Assembly: GCA_045544515.1 (NCBI GenBank)
Contig: JAZPZD010000015.1
Location: 67,143-131,142, forward strand
Direction of reading: 5' to 3'
DNA length: 64,000 bases
From: RGIG8748 sp045544515
GTDB taxonomy: Bacteria; Bacillota; Clostridia; UMGS1810
Shown: positions 34,497 through 42,916 of the stretch, in pieces
Layout of the letters: the number at the start of each line of letters is the position of its first letter
Position numbering within the stretch: position 1 is the stretch's first letter
The notes under the pieces: generated by a model
Told to the model about the DNA's origin: nothing
Database searches by the model: none
The model's input: the letters and a program-made list of their open reading frames with translations, nothing else
Made by a program: the position numbers and the translations under genes

Positions 34497-35792
34497 TTAT
34501 TTTTCTAAACTTTTAGCATCTAACAAAAAATCATAAATGTTCATTGTTAAGATACCATTTTCATCATAATAAGATGGAACAATGTCCTTTGTTATTACAA
34601 TCTTCTTAAATGAATCATTGATTTTCTTGAACGGTCTGATTTCCTGTGTTCTCTTTTCTTCATCCGGCATTGCAAATGCTGATTGAATGTAGATTTTTCT
34701 AGAACCGAGGTTGCAAACAAAATCAACTTCCAAATGTTTTCTTACAGACTTACCATCTGCATCCTTTTCGCTTATCGTAACTACGCCGACATCTACTTTA
34801 TACCCACGCATTCTAAGTTCATTGTAAATGACATTTTCCATAGCATGTGTCTGCTCGAACTGTCTGAAATTTATACGGGCATTACGCAGTCCCATATCAG
34901 AAAAATAAAATTTCTTAGGAGTTTCTATATAAGATTTACCTTTGATGTCATATCTTAACGCTGATTCGAGCAAGAATGAATCTTCTAAATAATCAAGATA
35001 TTTCTTTATGGTTGCTGATGTTATTTTTGAATTTTTAACTGATTTAAAAGTTTTTCGCAGTTTTTCAGGGTTGGTTAAAGAGCCTATTGCAGAAGATACT
35101 ATGTTGAGCAAATCTTCCAGTTCTCCAATGTTTCTGACCTTATTTCTCTTTTGAATATCTCGTACATAAATTTCACTGAAAAGATTTTCAAGTGCAGATG
35201 CCTTGTTCTCCTGACCATCTCTTAATACAACCAAAGGAATACCACCATAAAGCATGTATTCTGACAATCCTTCATACTTATCACCATTATAAGCTGTCAT
35301 AAACTCTGCAAAGCTCAATGGGTACATATGAATTTCATCACCACGACCTGCAAACTCTGTTATAATATCTTTTGATAAAAATTTAGCATTACTACCGGTT
35401 ACATACACATCCATATTTTTCTTGCGCAGGTAACCGTTTAGAACAGTTTCAAAGCAATCAAGCATCTGTACTTCATCCAAAAGAAGATAATACATTTCAT
35501 TATCTGTCATTTTAGAGCGTATAAATGCCATAAATTTCTCAGGATTGACCTTTTTGTTCTCTTTTTCAATTTCTATAATGCTTTCACCTATTAAGTTCAA
35601 ATCATCACCGGAATCAAACGCAAAGCGGATGATATGACTTTCATCCACACCGGTTTCCAAAAGGTGGTTATAAAAAATATCATTTAAAAGATATGATTTT
35701 CCGCATCTTCTGATACCGGTTATAACTTTGATTAATCCATTATGCTTTAAACTAATCAGCTTATTCAAATACAAATCTCTTTTAATTTCCAT
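34497..35792 (-). CDS. AAA ATPase with DUF4143 C-terminal domain (first)
   Basis: A 431-residue protein. It has Walker A GIRRCGKSYLL (about residues 24-34), Walker B YYLLLDEVQML, a sensor-like VTGSNAKFL, and a C-terminal DUF4143 domain with a PD-(D/E)xK-like segment. Here that segment reads LEVDFVCNL...IYIQSAF, so the expected ExK is replaced by QSA and nuclease activity is doubtful. The family is widespread in anaerobes and has no settled role. ATG at 35792 (MEIKRDLY) is preferred to the upstream ATG at 35834, which lies in the repeat region. Two 22-bp direct repeats flank the presumed promoter. A second, distant member lies at 42915-44210. Confidence 0.85.
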   Translation of the reverse strand: MEIKRDLYLNKLISLKHNGLIKVITGIRRCGKSYLLNDIFYNHLLETGVDESHIIRFAFDSGDDLNLIGESIIEIEKENKKVNPEKFMAFIRSKMTDNEMYYLLLDEVQMLDCFETVLNGYLRKKNMDVYVTGSNAKFLSKDIITEFAGRGDEIHMYPLSFAEFMTAYNGDKYEGLSEYMLYGGIPLVVLRDGQENKASALENLFSEIYVRDIQKRNKVRNIGELEDLLNIVSSAIGSLTNPEKLRKTFKSVKNSKITSATIKKYLDYLEDSFLLESALRYDIKGKSYIETPKKFYFSDMGLRNARINFRQFEQTHAMENVIYNELRMRGYKVDVGVVTISEKDADGKSVRKHLEVDFVCNLGSRKIYIQSAFAMPDEEKRTQEIRPFKKINDSFKKIVITKDIVPSYYDENGILTMNIYDFLLDAKSLEK

Positions 35793-35802
35793 ATTATTCA
35801 CC

Positions 35803-35898
35803 GTTCTAAAATAGATTTTTGCATCTAAATGCAATTTTCTATATTAACATTACTACAAAAACATTTAAAAGTCAATGTTCTAAAATAGATTTTTGCAT
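35803..35898. repeat. Paired 22-bp direct repeats upstream of the first DUF4143 ATPase
   Basis: GTTCTAAAATAG followed by ATTTTTGCAT occurs identically at 35803-35824 and 35877-35898. The two copies bracket a weak promoter (TTGACT near 35870 on the minus strand) and probably form an operator pair. Confidence 0.7.
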
Positions 35899-35958
35899 AT
35901 TTCAACACTTTTTTATTATATCTTTATATAAGAAGAGTGTTTTTATTCATAAAAATGG

Positions 35959-35987
35959 GTGACATTTATCAAATTTCGTGATATAAT
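35959..35987 (+). promoter_or_regulatory. Promoter of the cytosolic SGNH gene
   Basis: GTGACA and TATAAT with a 17-bp spacer. Confidence 0.6.
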
Positions 35988-36060
35988 ACAATAATGTGGA
36001 ATTGAAAATAAGTAGAGTGATGTGCCGAAAAAATACAATGTAAATTGGGAGATGTTACAA

Positions 36061-36693
36061 ATGAAAAATAATATATTTATAATGGGAGACAGTTATTCAA
36101 CTTATGAGGGATACATTCCAAGCGGGTATAACTTTTATTATAGCGATAAAAGAGAGGAAAAGCCCATTGTAAAGGGAGCAGAAAAAACCTGGTGGAATAT
36201 ATTGGCAAAGGAAAACAACCTCAACATAATACTTAACGATAGCTTTTCAGGTTCAACGATTTGTAATACGGTAAGAAAAACTCTTACTATTGAATCATCA
36301 TTTGTCAGCAGAATTGATAAATATATAGCCGAAAAACTTTTTACTGAAAATAACATCAACACGATGTTTATATTTGGAGGGACAAATGATTCTTGGCTAG
36401 ATGCTCCTGTTGGAAATCTTAAATATTCAGATTGGACTGATGATGACATGATGTGTGTATTGCCTGCTTTTTGCTACATAATCAGCAGAGCAAAGGAAGT
36501 GGTTGAAGATGTAATTGTTATCATAAACACCGGTTTAAAGCAAGAAATCACCAAAGGTTTTGTAGAAGCTTGTGAAAAAAATAAAATCAAATATTTATGT
36601 CTACAAGAAATAGACAAGGAAAATGGTCATCCTACCGAGTTAGGAATGAAACAAATCTCTGAACAAGTTACCGAGTGCTTACATAAGAAATAA
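36061..36693 (+). CDS. SGNH/GDSL hydrolase family protein without signal peptide
   Basis: A 210-residue protein with the SGNH blocks in order: FIMGDSYSTYEG (Ser in GDSY, about residue 9), SGSTIC, FIFGGTNDSW (Gly/Asn) and DKENGHPTELG (Asp/His). No signal peptide or membrane helix precedes the fold, so it should act in the cytosol on an ester or acyl-sugar substrate. ATG at 36061 is chosen because GGGAG lies at good spacing; the frame can be extended upstream to 36022 without an RBS. The gene precedes a SulP transporter by 38 bp and may share its transcript. The substrate is unknown. Confidence 0.82.
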   Translation: MKNNIFIMGDSYSTYEGYIPSGYNFYYSDKREEKPIVKGAEKTWWNILAKENNLNIILNDSFSGSTICNTVRKTLTIESSFVSRIDKYIAEKLFTENNINTMFIFGGTNDSWLDAPVGNLKYSDWTDDDMMCVLPAFCYIISRAKEVVEDVIVIINTGLKQEITKGFVEACEKNKIKYLCLQEIDKENGHPTELGMKQISEQVTECLHKK

Positions 36694-36731
36694 AATGCAA
36701 ACAATTAATTAATACGAAAAGAGGAAAACAA

Positions 36732-38372
36732 ATGAAGAGTTTAAAACCAATGCTTTTTTCGTGCCTTAAAGGCTACGACAGGCAAAAATTTCTAAAAGAC
36801 TTTATTGCAGGTATCATAGTTGCAATTATTGCACTTCCGCTATCCATAGCGCTTGCAATAGCATCGGGCGTATCCCCCGAAAAGGGAATTCATACCGCCA
36901 TAATTGCAGGATTTATGATATCTTTCCTTGGCGGAAGCCGTGTGCAGATAGGCGGACCTACCGCCGCGTTTGTAGTAATAGTTGTGGGGATAATTGCCAA
37001 ATTTGGTTTGGATGGTCTTATACTTGCCACCATTATGGCAGGAATTATCCTGGTTGTAATGGGCCTTTGCGGTGTGGGGTCGCTTATCAAATTCATTCCC
37101 TCCACCATTACCACAGGCTTTACCGCAGGTATTGCCGTAACACTTTTTGTTCAGCAGTTAAAGGACCTTTTGGGGCTGGAAATTGCAAGCGTTCCGTCGG
37201 AATTTTTTGAGAGAATTGCATCATACGCCGAGCACATAGGCACATTTAATCCGTATGCACTTCTTGTGGGAGGCATAGCACTTGTAATAATGATAGTGCT
37301 CCCCTACATATCCGAAAAAATCCCCGGCTCTCTTGTAGCTATCATAGTAACAACTCTTGTAGTTAAGATATTTAATCTCGATGTTGCAACAATAGGCTCT
37401 GTATACGGAGAGCTTTCCAACTCTTTCCCTATGCCGAGCATTCCAAAAATAAACTTTTCACTAATAGGCGATTTAATATCCCCTGCATTTACAATAGCAA
37501 TCCTTGCCGCTATTGAGTCGCTGTTATCGTGTGTGGTATCCGACGGTATGATAGGAAGCCGACACCGTTCTAATACCGAGCTTGTAGCACAGGGCGTGGG
37601 CAATATCTTCTCGGGTCTTTTTGGCGGAATACCCGCAACAGGTGCGATAGCAAGAACTGCCGCCAATGTCAAAAACGGAGGCAGAACTCCCGTTGCCGGA
37701 ATGGTACACGCCATAACCCTTGCAATCATTATGGTTGTTCTTATGCCTTATGCGGCACTTATACCGATGACTACCCTCTCGGCAGTACTGATAGTAGTTG
37801 CGTACAATATGAGTGGTTGGAGAGCTTTTGTAGCTATGCGAAAAGCCCCCAAGAGCGACTATGCGGTACTTATCATCACCTTTGTGCTTACGGTGTGCTT
37901 TGACCTGGTTGTTGCAATCGAGGTGGGCATGGTGCTTGCAGCACTTCTCTTTATGAACCGAATGGCAGACACTACAGAGGTGCGCAAATGGCAGGAATAT
38001 GACGAAACTGACGAAGAGTCTATTTCGCTTTTGGAAATCCCTGACAAAACCGCAGTATACGAAATAACAGGTCCAATGTTCTTTGGTGCATCGGACAAGT
38101 TTGCAGAAATCCTTACAGAAACCAAAAAGGAATACAGGGCAATGATACTTAGAATGCGCTCTGTCCCTGCACTTGATGCAACGGCATATCAAACGCTCGA
38201 AGAGATATACACTTCCTGCAAAAAGCGAAATATAACCCTAATAATATCACACATAAACGAGCAACCGCTAAATGTACTCAAAAAGCAGGAACTCTTCCAA
38301 AAAATCGGCGAAGAAAACTTTGCACCAAACATTTATGCCGCAATAGAACTGGCAAAAAACATAGCAGAATAA
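36732..38372 (+). CDS. SulP family anion transporter with STAS domain
   Basis: A 546-residue protein with about 10-12 transmembrane helices and SulP signatures (ALPLSIALAIASGVSPEKGI, GSRVQIGGPTAAFVVIV, TGFTAGIAVT). A C-terminal cytoplasmic STAS domain starts near residue 435 (YEITGPMFFGASDKFAEIL...). It imports an inorganic anion such as sulfate or bicarbonate, or a dicarboxylate, usually with a cation. There are no sulfate-assimilation genes nearby, so bicarbonate is at least as plausible. ATG at 36732 follows AAAAGAGGAAAAC. Confidence 0.93.
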   Translation: MKSLKPMLFSCLKGYDRQKFLKDFIAGIIVAIIALPLSIALAIASGVSPEKGIHTAIIAGFMISFLGGSRVQIGGPTAAFVVIVVGIIAKFGLDGLILATIMAGIILVVMGLCGVGSLIKFIPSTITTGFTAGIAVTLFVQQLKDLLGLEIASVPSEFFERIASYAEHIGTFNPYALLVGGIALVIMIVLPYISEKIPGSLVAIIVTTLVVKIFNLDVATIGSVYGELSNSFPMPSIPKINFSLIGDLISPAFTIAILAAIESLLSCVVSDGMIGSRHRSNTELVAQGVGNIFSGLFGGIPATGAIARTAANVKNGGRTPVAGMVHAITLAIIMVVLMPYAALIPMTTLSAVLIVVAYNMSGWRAFVAMRKAPKSDYAVLIITFVLTVCFDLVVAIEVGMVLAALLFMNRMADTTEVRKWQEYDETDEESISLLEIPDKTAVYEITGPMFFGASDKFAEILTETKKEYRAMILRMRSVPALDATAYQTLEEIYTSCKKRNITLIISHINEQPLNVLKKQELFQKIGEENFAPNIYAAIELAKNIAE

Positions 38373-38391
38373 AATTTATACTAATTTTTTT

Positions 38392-38422
38392 AAAAAAGGT
38401 CTTGACAATCAAGACCTTTTTT
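38392..38422 (+). terminator. Terminator of the SulP gene, overlapping the tRNA-Gln promoter
   Basis: AAAAAAGGTCTTG pairs with CAAGACCTTTTTT. The -35 box TTGACA of the next gene sits in the apex of this hairpin. Confidence 0.8.
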
Positions 38423-38430
38423 GGTATCAT
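38402..38430 (+). promoter_or_regulatory. Promoter of tRNA-Gln
   Basis: TTGACA at 38402-38407 and TATCAT at 38425-38430 with a 17-bp spacer. Confidence 0.8.
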
Positions 38431-38447
38431 ATTTGAGTACTTAATAT

Positions 38448-38523
38448 TGGGCTATCGCCAAGTTGGTAAGGCACCGGATTCTGATTCCGGCATTCGGAGG
38501 TTCGAGTCCTTCTAGCCCAGCCA
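38448..38523 (+). tRNA. tRNA-Gln (CTG)
   Basis: TGGGCTA...TAGCCCA acceptor stem, anticodon stem CCGGA/TCCGG with loop TTCTGAT (anticodon CTG), T-arm GGTTCGAGTCC and encoded CCA. Confidence 0.95.
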
Positions 38524-38556
38524 AAAAAACGACTTGTTAATGCAAGTCGTTTTTTT
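38524..38556 (+). terminator. Terminator of tRNA-Gln
   Basis: AAAAAACGACTTG pairs with CAAGTCGTTTTTT, directly after the tRNA CCA and just before ppa. Confidence 0.85.
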
Positions 38557-38576
38557 AACTAAAAGGAGTGTATAAA

Positions 38577-39107
38577 ATGTCTAATATCTGGCACGATATC
38601 AATCCCAGAAGAATATCCAAGGAAAAGTTTATAGCTGTTATCGAAATCCCCAAGGGTTGCAAAAACAAATACGAAATGGACAAGGACACAGGACTTTTGA
38701 GACTCGACAGAGTTCTCTATACATCAACTCACTATCCTGCTAACTACGGATTTATCCCCAGAACATACGCCGAAGACAATGACCCGCTTGATGTTCTCGT
38801 ACTCTGCCAGGAAACGATAGTTCCTATGACACTTGTTGAGTGCAAGCCAATAGGTGCACTCAAAATGAAAGACAATAACGAAATCGACGAAAAGATAATT
38901 GCTGTACCTGTAAACGACCCCACATACAGCAGCTACACAGATATTTCTGAACTTCCGCAACATATATTCGAAGAGATTTCGCACTTTTTCCAGGTGTACA
39001 AAAGTCTTGAATGCAAGACTACTATGGTAGACGAAACCGTTTCGGCAGAAGAATCCAAAAAGATAATAGAAAAATGTATTCAGCTATATAAAGACACATA
39101 TTGCTAA
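38577..39107 (+). CDS. ppa: Inorganic pyrophosphatase, type I
   Basis: A 176-residue soluble enzyme of the type I family. Metal and substrate residues appear in EIPKGCKNKYEMDKDTG, YPANYGFIPRTYAEDNDPLDVLVL and IIAVPVNDP. It hydrolyses pyrophosphate to drive biosynthetic reactions. ATG at 38577 has AAAGGAG upstream; the GTG at 38568 overlaps that RBS and is rejected. It is monocistronic and convergent with the S-layer gene. Slightly longer at the C-terminus than some bacterial homologues. Confidence 0.95.
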   Translation: MSNIWHDINPRRISKEKFIAVIEIPKGCKNKYEMDKDTGLLRLDRVLYTSTHYPANYGFIPRTYAEDNDPLDVLVLCQETIVPMTLVECKPIGALKMKDNNEIDEKIIAVPVNDPTYSSYTDISELPQHIFEEISHFFQVYKSLECKTTMVDETVSAEESKKIIEKCIQLYKDTYC

Positions 39108-39112
39108 AAGTC

Positions 39113-39143
39113 TAAAAGCCACAGTCATTGACTGTGGCTTTTA
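39113..39143. terminator. Bidirectional terminator between ppa and the S-layer gene
   Basis: TAAAAGCCACAGTCA pairs with its complement, followed by a T-containing tail on both strands. Confidence 0.8.
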
Positions 39144-39188
39144 GCTTGTTTATTAAACAAAGGACCTGAGATAAGGGGAGTTAATAGC

Positions 39189-42100
39189 TTATTCGTTTGT
39201 TTTTGGAATGAGATTTTTGTATGTATCCAAGTCGATTTCAAGGTCTTTTAACTTGGTAGGGATATTTTTGTCGATGTCTTTTTTTATATTGATTTCGGGG
39301 ATTTTTTCTAATTTCTCGATTTTAGAAACATCGATTTTTTCAAGCTTTTCAATTTTTTCGAGTTTTTCAAGCTTTTCAGCTTCCAGTTTAAGAGCTGCCT
39401 GCAAATCAGCATATGCTTTTTCGGCATCTGTAAGGACAGCGTAGTTATCCACCTTTTCCTTTGCATCGCTGTTTAATGCGTCATAGGCTTCTCTTGCACT
39501 ATCTATTTTTTCTTTGCATTCCTTGGAAACATCTACTGTTCCTATTGCATCAATAAGTGCAATAACCTTTGCTGCTTTGTCAGCATTTACAAAATCATCG
39601 TAGGTCTTTCTGGCGTTTTCAAGAACGCTGTAGTTGGAAACCTTTTTCTTGTCGTCTTCACCAAGTGCCTTGTATGCTGCTTCTGCCGCCTCTATCCTTT
39701 TAAGACAGTCCTCGGTGTAGGTTATGTTTCCTATGTTTTCTATAACAAGCTCAACCTTATTAGCACCGCCTATTACCACACGCTTGCTGAACGAATATAT
39801 ATCTACCACAAAACCGTCTACGAGCTTAACAAGTACAAATGTTGCCTCGCCCTTGTCTTGGTCATAGTAGTATGCATCGCCGCCAAGGAATTCTTCGGTC
39901 TGTATAGTAACCATTCTTCCCGAGTCGTCATAGGTGTATTTGTTGCTGTCGCGTGATACCGAGATTACTATGTCGTCTTTGCCGTCGTTTATAGTCAGTG
40001 TCTCGCCTTTGGAGGTAGTTCTGCGAGTGGTGTTGGCAATGTAACCGTAGATAAACTCGGTATCCGCACCAAACATATTAAGAGCTTTTGTATTTAACCT
40101 CATAAGACCGCCCGATTCGCTTCCTATTACAACATACTCGGATACATAGCCCGCGGAATTTGCATTGTAGGCAAATACATCACCGATTTTAAAGTCCTCG
40201 TATGCGTCGTGGGAACCTGCTTTGTTGTCGGATTCGGAGTCAAAGTAGAGGGTGCCTCTCTTTTCGTTTTGAATAAATGTAACCTTTGTTATGGTATTTC
40301 TGTCTTCGTCGGTAATTGTAGCGGCTCTTTCTACTATTGCAAAGCCTATCTCCTGCGCAAATTCACTTTCGCCGTCTGTTACAACCATTACGCTGTTTTC
40401 AAAATCGGTATCTGCAAACACAAATCCCGAATATTTACCTTCGTCCACAAGATAACTTATATCGGTTGCATAAGCATTCTCTACATTCTGGGACATAAGA
40501 TTGAATATAACCAAATCATCCTCGAGCATTCTTCCGCCGATCATCTGTGTTCTGTCGTTGTAGTCATCTTTTGCGGAGGATATAGTTGCAACAGAGGTGC
40601 CGGGTTTGTTTGCACTTTCGATAGTTCTGATATAACCGCGTGCATTTGTCTTGTATGTAACAAGTCTGTCGGGGTCAGCCTTTTGACCATTGGTAAGGTT
40701 GGCATAGAGCTGGCTGGTCTGCGACTTGGTATCTATGCCGATGGATGCGGCATATGTGGACACAAAGTAGTCATTTGCATCGTCGGTGAGGTTGTATGTA
40801 ACAATACCATCGTCCATTGTAAGAAGTTTAACCATCCATTTGCCTGTAGAAAAGACATCCTTGGAAAGTGCTGCCTCTAAAACATATGCATAGTCCTTGC
40901 CCTGCGATGTGCCGTCAAATTCTATAATCTTGCCTGTCATTCCTACGAAGAACAAGCCTTCGTCACCAACAGAGAGCACCTTGCCTGTGGAATCTATGAA
41001 TTCCTCGTCGTCAATTACTACATATCTGTTGCCGTTTGATGTAAAAGTGGATTCTACCTCACCTCTTACAACAGCGTTTCTTAGTTTGATAATTCTTATG
41101 TAATCGGAGTAATTTTTGAAGTTTTCGTTGTCGGATACAACTGCAACAACATCATCCTCGGCAAAGTCGTCAAGATCCAAGGGATTTCCTCTGTCGTCTT
41201 CGAGGATAGTTGTAACATCATCATCGTCGAGCTTTAATGTAATGCTCTTGCCCATAAGAGTGATTTTATCTCTCTTGGCATCTACATACTCAACTCTTGC
41301 AGAAACATACTTTGTAGCAACAATCGCATCATATGTGGAGTCGCCTGTGTTTTCTATAAATTTGAGCTCGATATCTTCCTCTGCCAGGAGGTCTGCGATA
41401 TCGCCCTTGTATTCTGCCATATTTAATTCTGCTACGGGGTTTTGTCTAATCTTGATTGTTTTTGTCTTTGAATTGGATGCAGAAACATAGTATGTAACCT
41501 TGCCGTTTACAAATTCCTCTATGTCGTCAGAAATGATGGTAAGGCTCTCGCCCTCAACTGCTGATGCAACCGCAATAACCTTGTAGATTTTGCGGGAGGT
41601 TTTTTGAACATACACATCCACGCTTTGATGACGGTAGTTGGCTATGTCGGAGCCGTTTATTACAAAGCTCTCCAAATCGCCTTCTTCAAACTCAAGGTCG
41701 TCGGAATCGGCTGTGATATCGAACTCAACCTCGTCGTAGGACTTGTCTCCTACCACACCTGTTGCTATGAATATGTCCATATCGGTAAGGATTGTTCTGT
41801 AATCTCTGCCGCCTCTGCCGTCCAACACCTGGTATTCGGTGTTGTAGCCGTAGGAGGTCTGGTCCATCATAGGAGTAGAGAGTGCGTTGTATACCAATAT
41901 GGCAATGTTCTTTCGCTGTGCGGTAGCGGATACACCTTCGTTAATCTTGTATGTGTTAGCAACTACGAGATAGCCTGTGGGCCAACCGCCCTTTGCCGCT
42001 GCCATGGGCTCAAAGCCGAGTGCACAGACAAGCATCTTAACTGCCTGGTTGTATGTAACAGTGTCCTCGGGACCAAAGTTTCCGTCGCCATAGCCGTTGA

Positions 42101-42434
42101 TTATACCGTTTTGAGATGCTATGTTGATGTAACCCGATGCCCAGTGATTAGATGGAACATCATTAAAGGCTGTGGTTCCCCTCACACCCGATGCAGCACC
42201 CTCAAGACCTTTGGCACGGCATACGATTGCCGCCATTTCAGCTCTGGTAATGGTGCTGTTGGGATTGAAGTTGCCGTTTTCATCGCCCTCAAAAATTTCC
42301 AGTTCTGTAAGAAGCTCAAGAGATGCGGCATAGTCTTCGTCGTAGTCTACATCGCTGTATGCAGCATATACTGCACTTGAGCAAAGAAGTGAAAATGTGA
42401 GTGCCAATGTGATAAGCTTATGTAATATTTTCAT
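39189..42434 (-). CDS. SLH-domain S-layer protein (long paralogue)
   Basis: A 1081-residue secreted protein. It has a signal peptide (to about residue 24), three SLH motifs (about 25-75, 88-140 and 145-190; TRAEMAAIVCRAKG marks the first), and a ~650-residue region of beta-rich repeats shared with the paralogue at 44410 (DRTQMIGGRMLEDDL.. and DISYLVDEGKYSGF). The end differs from the paralogue: two ~60-residue helical repeats (ITYTEDCLKRIEAAEAAYKA; VDVSKECKEKIDSAREAYDA) and a Lys/Glu/Leu coiled stretch. SLH motifs tether it to wall polymer. RBS AGGAGGG precedes ATG at 42434. Confidence 0.92.
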   Translation of the reverse strand: MKILHKLITLALTFSLLCSSAVYAAYSDVDYDEDYAASLELLTELEIFEGDENGNFNPNSTITRAEMAAIVCRAKGLEGAASGVRGTTAFNDVPSNHWASGYINIASQNGIINGYGDGNFGPEDTVTYNQAVKMLVCALGFEPMAAAKGGWPTGYLVVANTYKINEGVSATAQRKNIAILVYNALSTPMMDQTSYGYNTEYQVLDGRGGRDYRTILTDMDIFIATGVVGDKSYDEVEFDITADSDDLEFEEGDLESFVINGSDIANYRHQSVDVYVQKTSRKIYKVIAVASAVEGESLTIISDDIEEFVNGKVTYYVSASNSKTKTIKIRQNPVAELNMAEYKGDIADLLAEEDIELKFIENTGDSTYDAIVATKYVSARVEYVDAKRDKITLMGKSITLKLDDDDVTTILEDDRGNPLDLDDFAEDDVVAVVSDNENFKNYSDYIRIIKLRNAVVRGEVESTFTSNGNRYVVIDDEEFIDSTGKVLSVGDEGLFFVGMTGKIIEFDGTSQGKDYAYVLEAALSKDVFSTGKWMVKLLTMDDGIVTYNLTDDANDYFVSTYAASIGIDTKSQTSQLYANLTNGQKADPDRLVTYKTNARGYIRTIESANKPGTSVATISSAKDDYNDRTQMIGGRMLEDDLVIFNLMSQNVENAYATDISYLVDEGKYSGFVFADTDFENSVMVVTDGESEFAQEIGFAIVERAATITDEDRNTITKVTFIQNEKRGTLYFDSESDNKAGSHDAYEDFKIGDVFAYNANSAGYVSEYVVIGSESGGLMRLNTKALNMFGADTEFIYGYIANTTRRTTSKGETLTINDGKDDIVISVSRDSNKYTYDDSGRMVTIQTEEFLGGDAYYYDQDKGEATFVLVKLVDGFVVDIYSFSKRVVIGGANKVELVIENIGNITYTEDCLKRIEAAEAAYKALGEDDKKKVSNYSVLENARKTYDDFVNADKAAKVIALIDAIGTVDVSKECKEKIDSAREAYDALNSDAKEKVDNYAVLTDAEKAYADLQAALKLEAEKLEKLEKIEKLEKIDVSKIEKLEKIPEINIKKDIDKNIPTKLKDLEIDLDTYKNLIPKTNE

Positions 42435-42458
42435 TTTACAGTCCCTCCTGTATTATAA

Positions 42459-42474
42459 TATGACAACTGTCATA
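42459..42474. promoter_or_regulatory. Palindrome in the leader of the long S-layer gene
   Basis: TATGACAACTGTCATA lies between the -10 box and the RBS. It is either an operator or a short leader hairpin. Confidence 0.5.
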
Positions 42475-42492
42475 CTGTTATTCTGTGATTAA

Positions 42493-42522
42493 ATTATATA
42501 ACACAGGATTTTCAATCGTCAA
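42493..42522 (-). promoter_or_regulatory. Promoter of the long S-layer gene
   Basis: TTGACG at 42522-42517 and TATAAT at 42498-42493 with an 18-bp spacer. Confidence 0.7.
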
Positions 42523-42609
42523 CAATGGATAGTGCGTTGTTATAATATTGACACATTTTTGACAAAATTGTTACAAAACCGTCATATTCATATTGTAATG
42601 GTAATATTA

Positions 42610-42635
42610 AGGGGAATGCATTGATGCATTCCCCT
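42610..42635. terminator. Gene-end hairpin, left duplicate flanking repeat copy 2
   Basis: AGGGGAATGCAT-TG-ATGCATTCCCCT. It is identical to 42891-42916. On the minus strand it is followed by TTAATATT. Confidence 0.7.
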
Positions 42636-42890
42636 CAGCGTGTCGATAAAGTCGACACGCTGATTAGACGAACGAAAATGGACGCAGACGAGGAAGCGCG
42701 AAGCAGGCAGTACAAAGGTACGGCAATGAGCGATGACGAAGTAAGCAAAGTGCATAAAATACTGGCTTTTGGCATCTATGGCAAAAGCTACATAAATGAA
42801 AAAGCTCATTAGTAATGATTACAATATTCCTTACTAATGAGCTTAATTTTTTGGTATTCACTTTGCGGTGCGTTCTTTTTCGACAGTCTG
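42636..42890 (+). mobile_element. MITE-like repeat element, copy 2 (complete)
   Basis: A 255-bp element between two identical 26-bp hairpins. The ends are CAGCGTGTCGATAAAG and the complement of CAGACTGTCGAAAAAG (13 of 16 matching). It starts with a perfect 27-nt hairpin. In the middle is a short frame (MDADEEARSRQYKG...). Near the right end is a second hairpin, GCTCATTAGTAA/TTACTAATGAGC. It has no transposase. It matches copy 1 (7648-7900, reversed) and copy 3 (63799 on). Confidence 0.9.
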
Positions 42891-42916
42891 AGGGGAATGC
42901 ATTGATGCATTCCCCT
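42891..42916. terminator. Gene-end hairpin, right duplicate flanking repeat copy 2
   Basis: Identical to 42610-42635. It overlaps the TAG stop of the ATPase gene at 42915 by two bases. Confidence 0.7.

Noticed and set aside
40209..42380. Long plus-strand frames opposite the S-layer gene
   Set aside because: Antisense to a clear SLH protein, rich in Cys and hydrophobic residues without family features.
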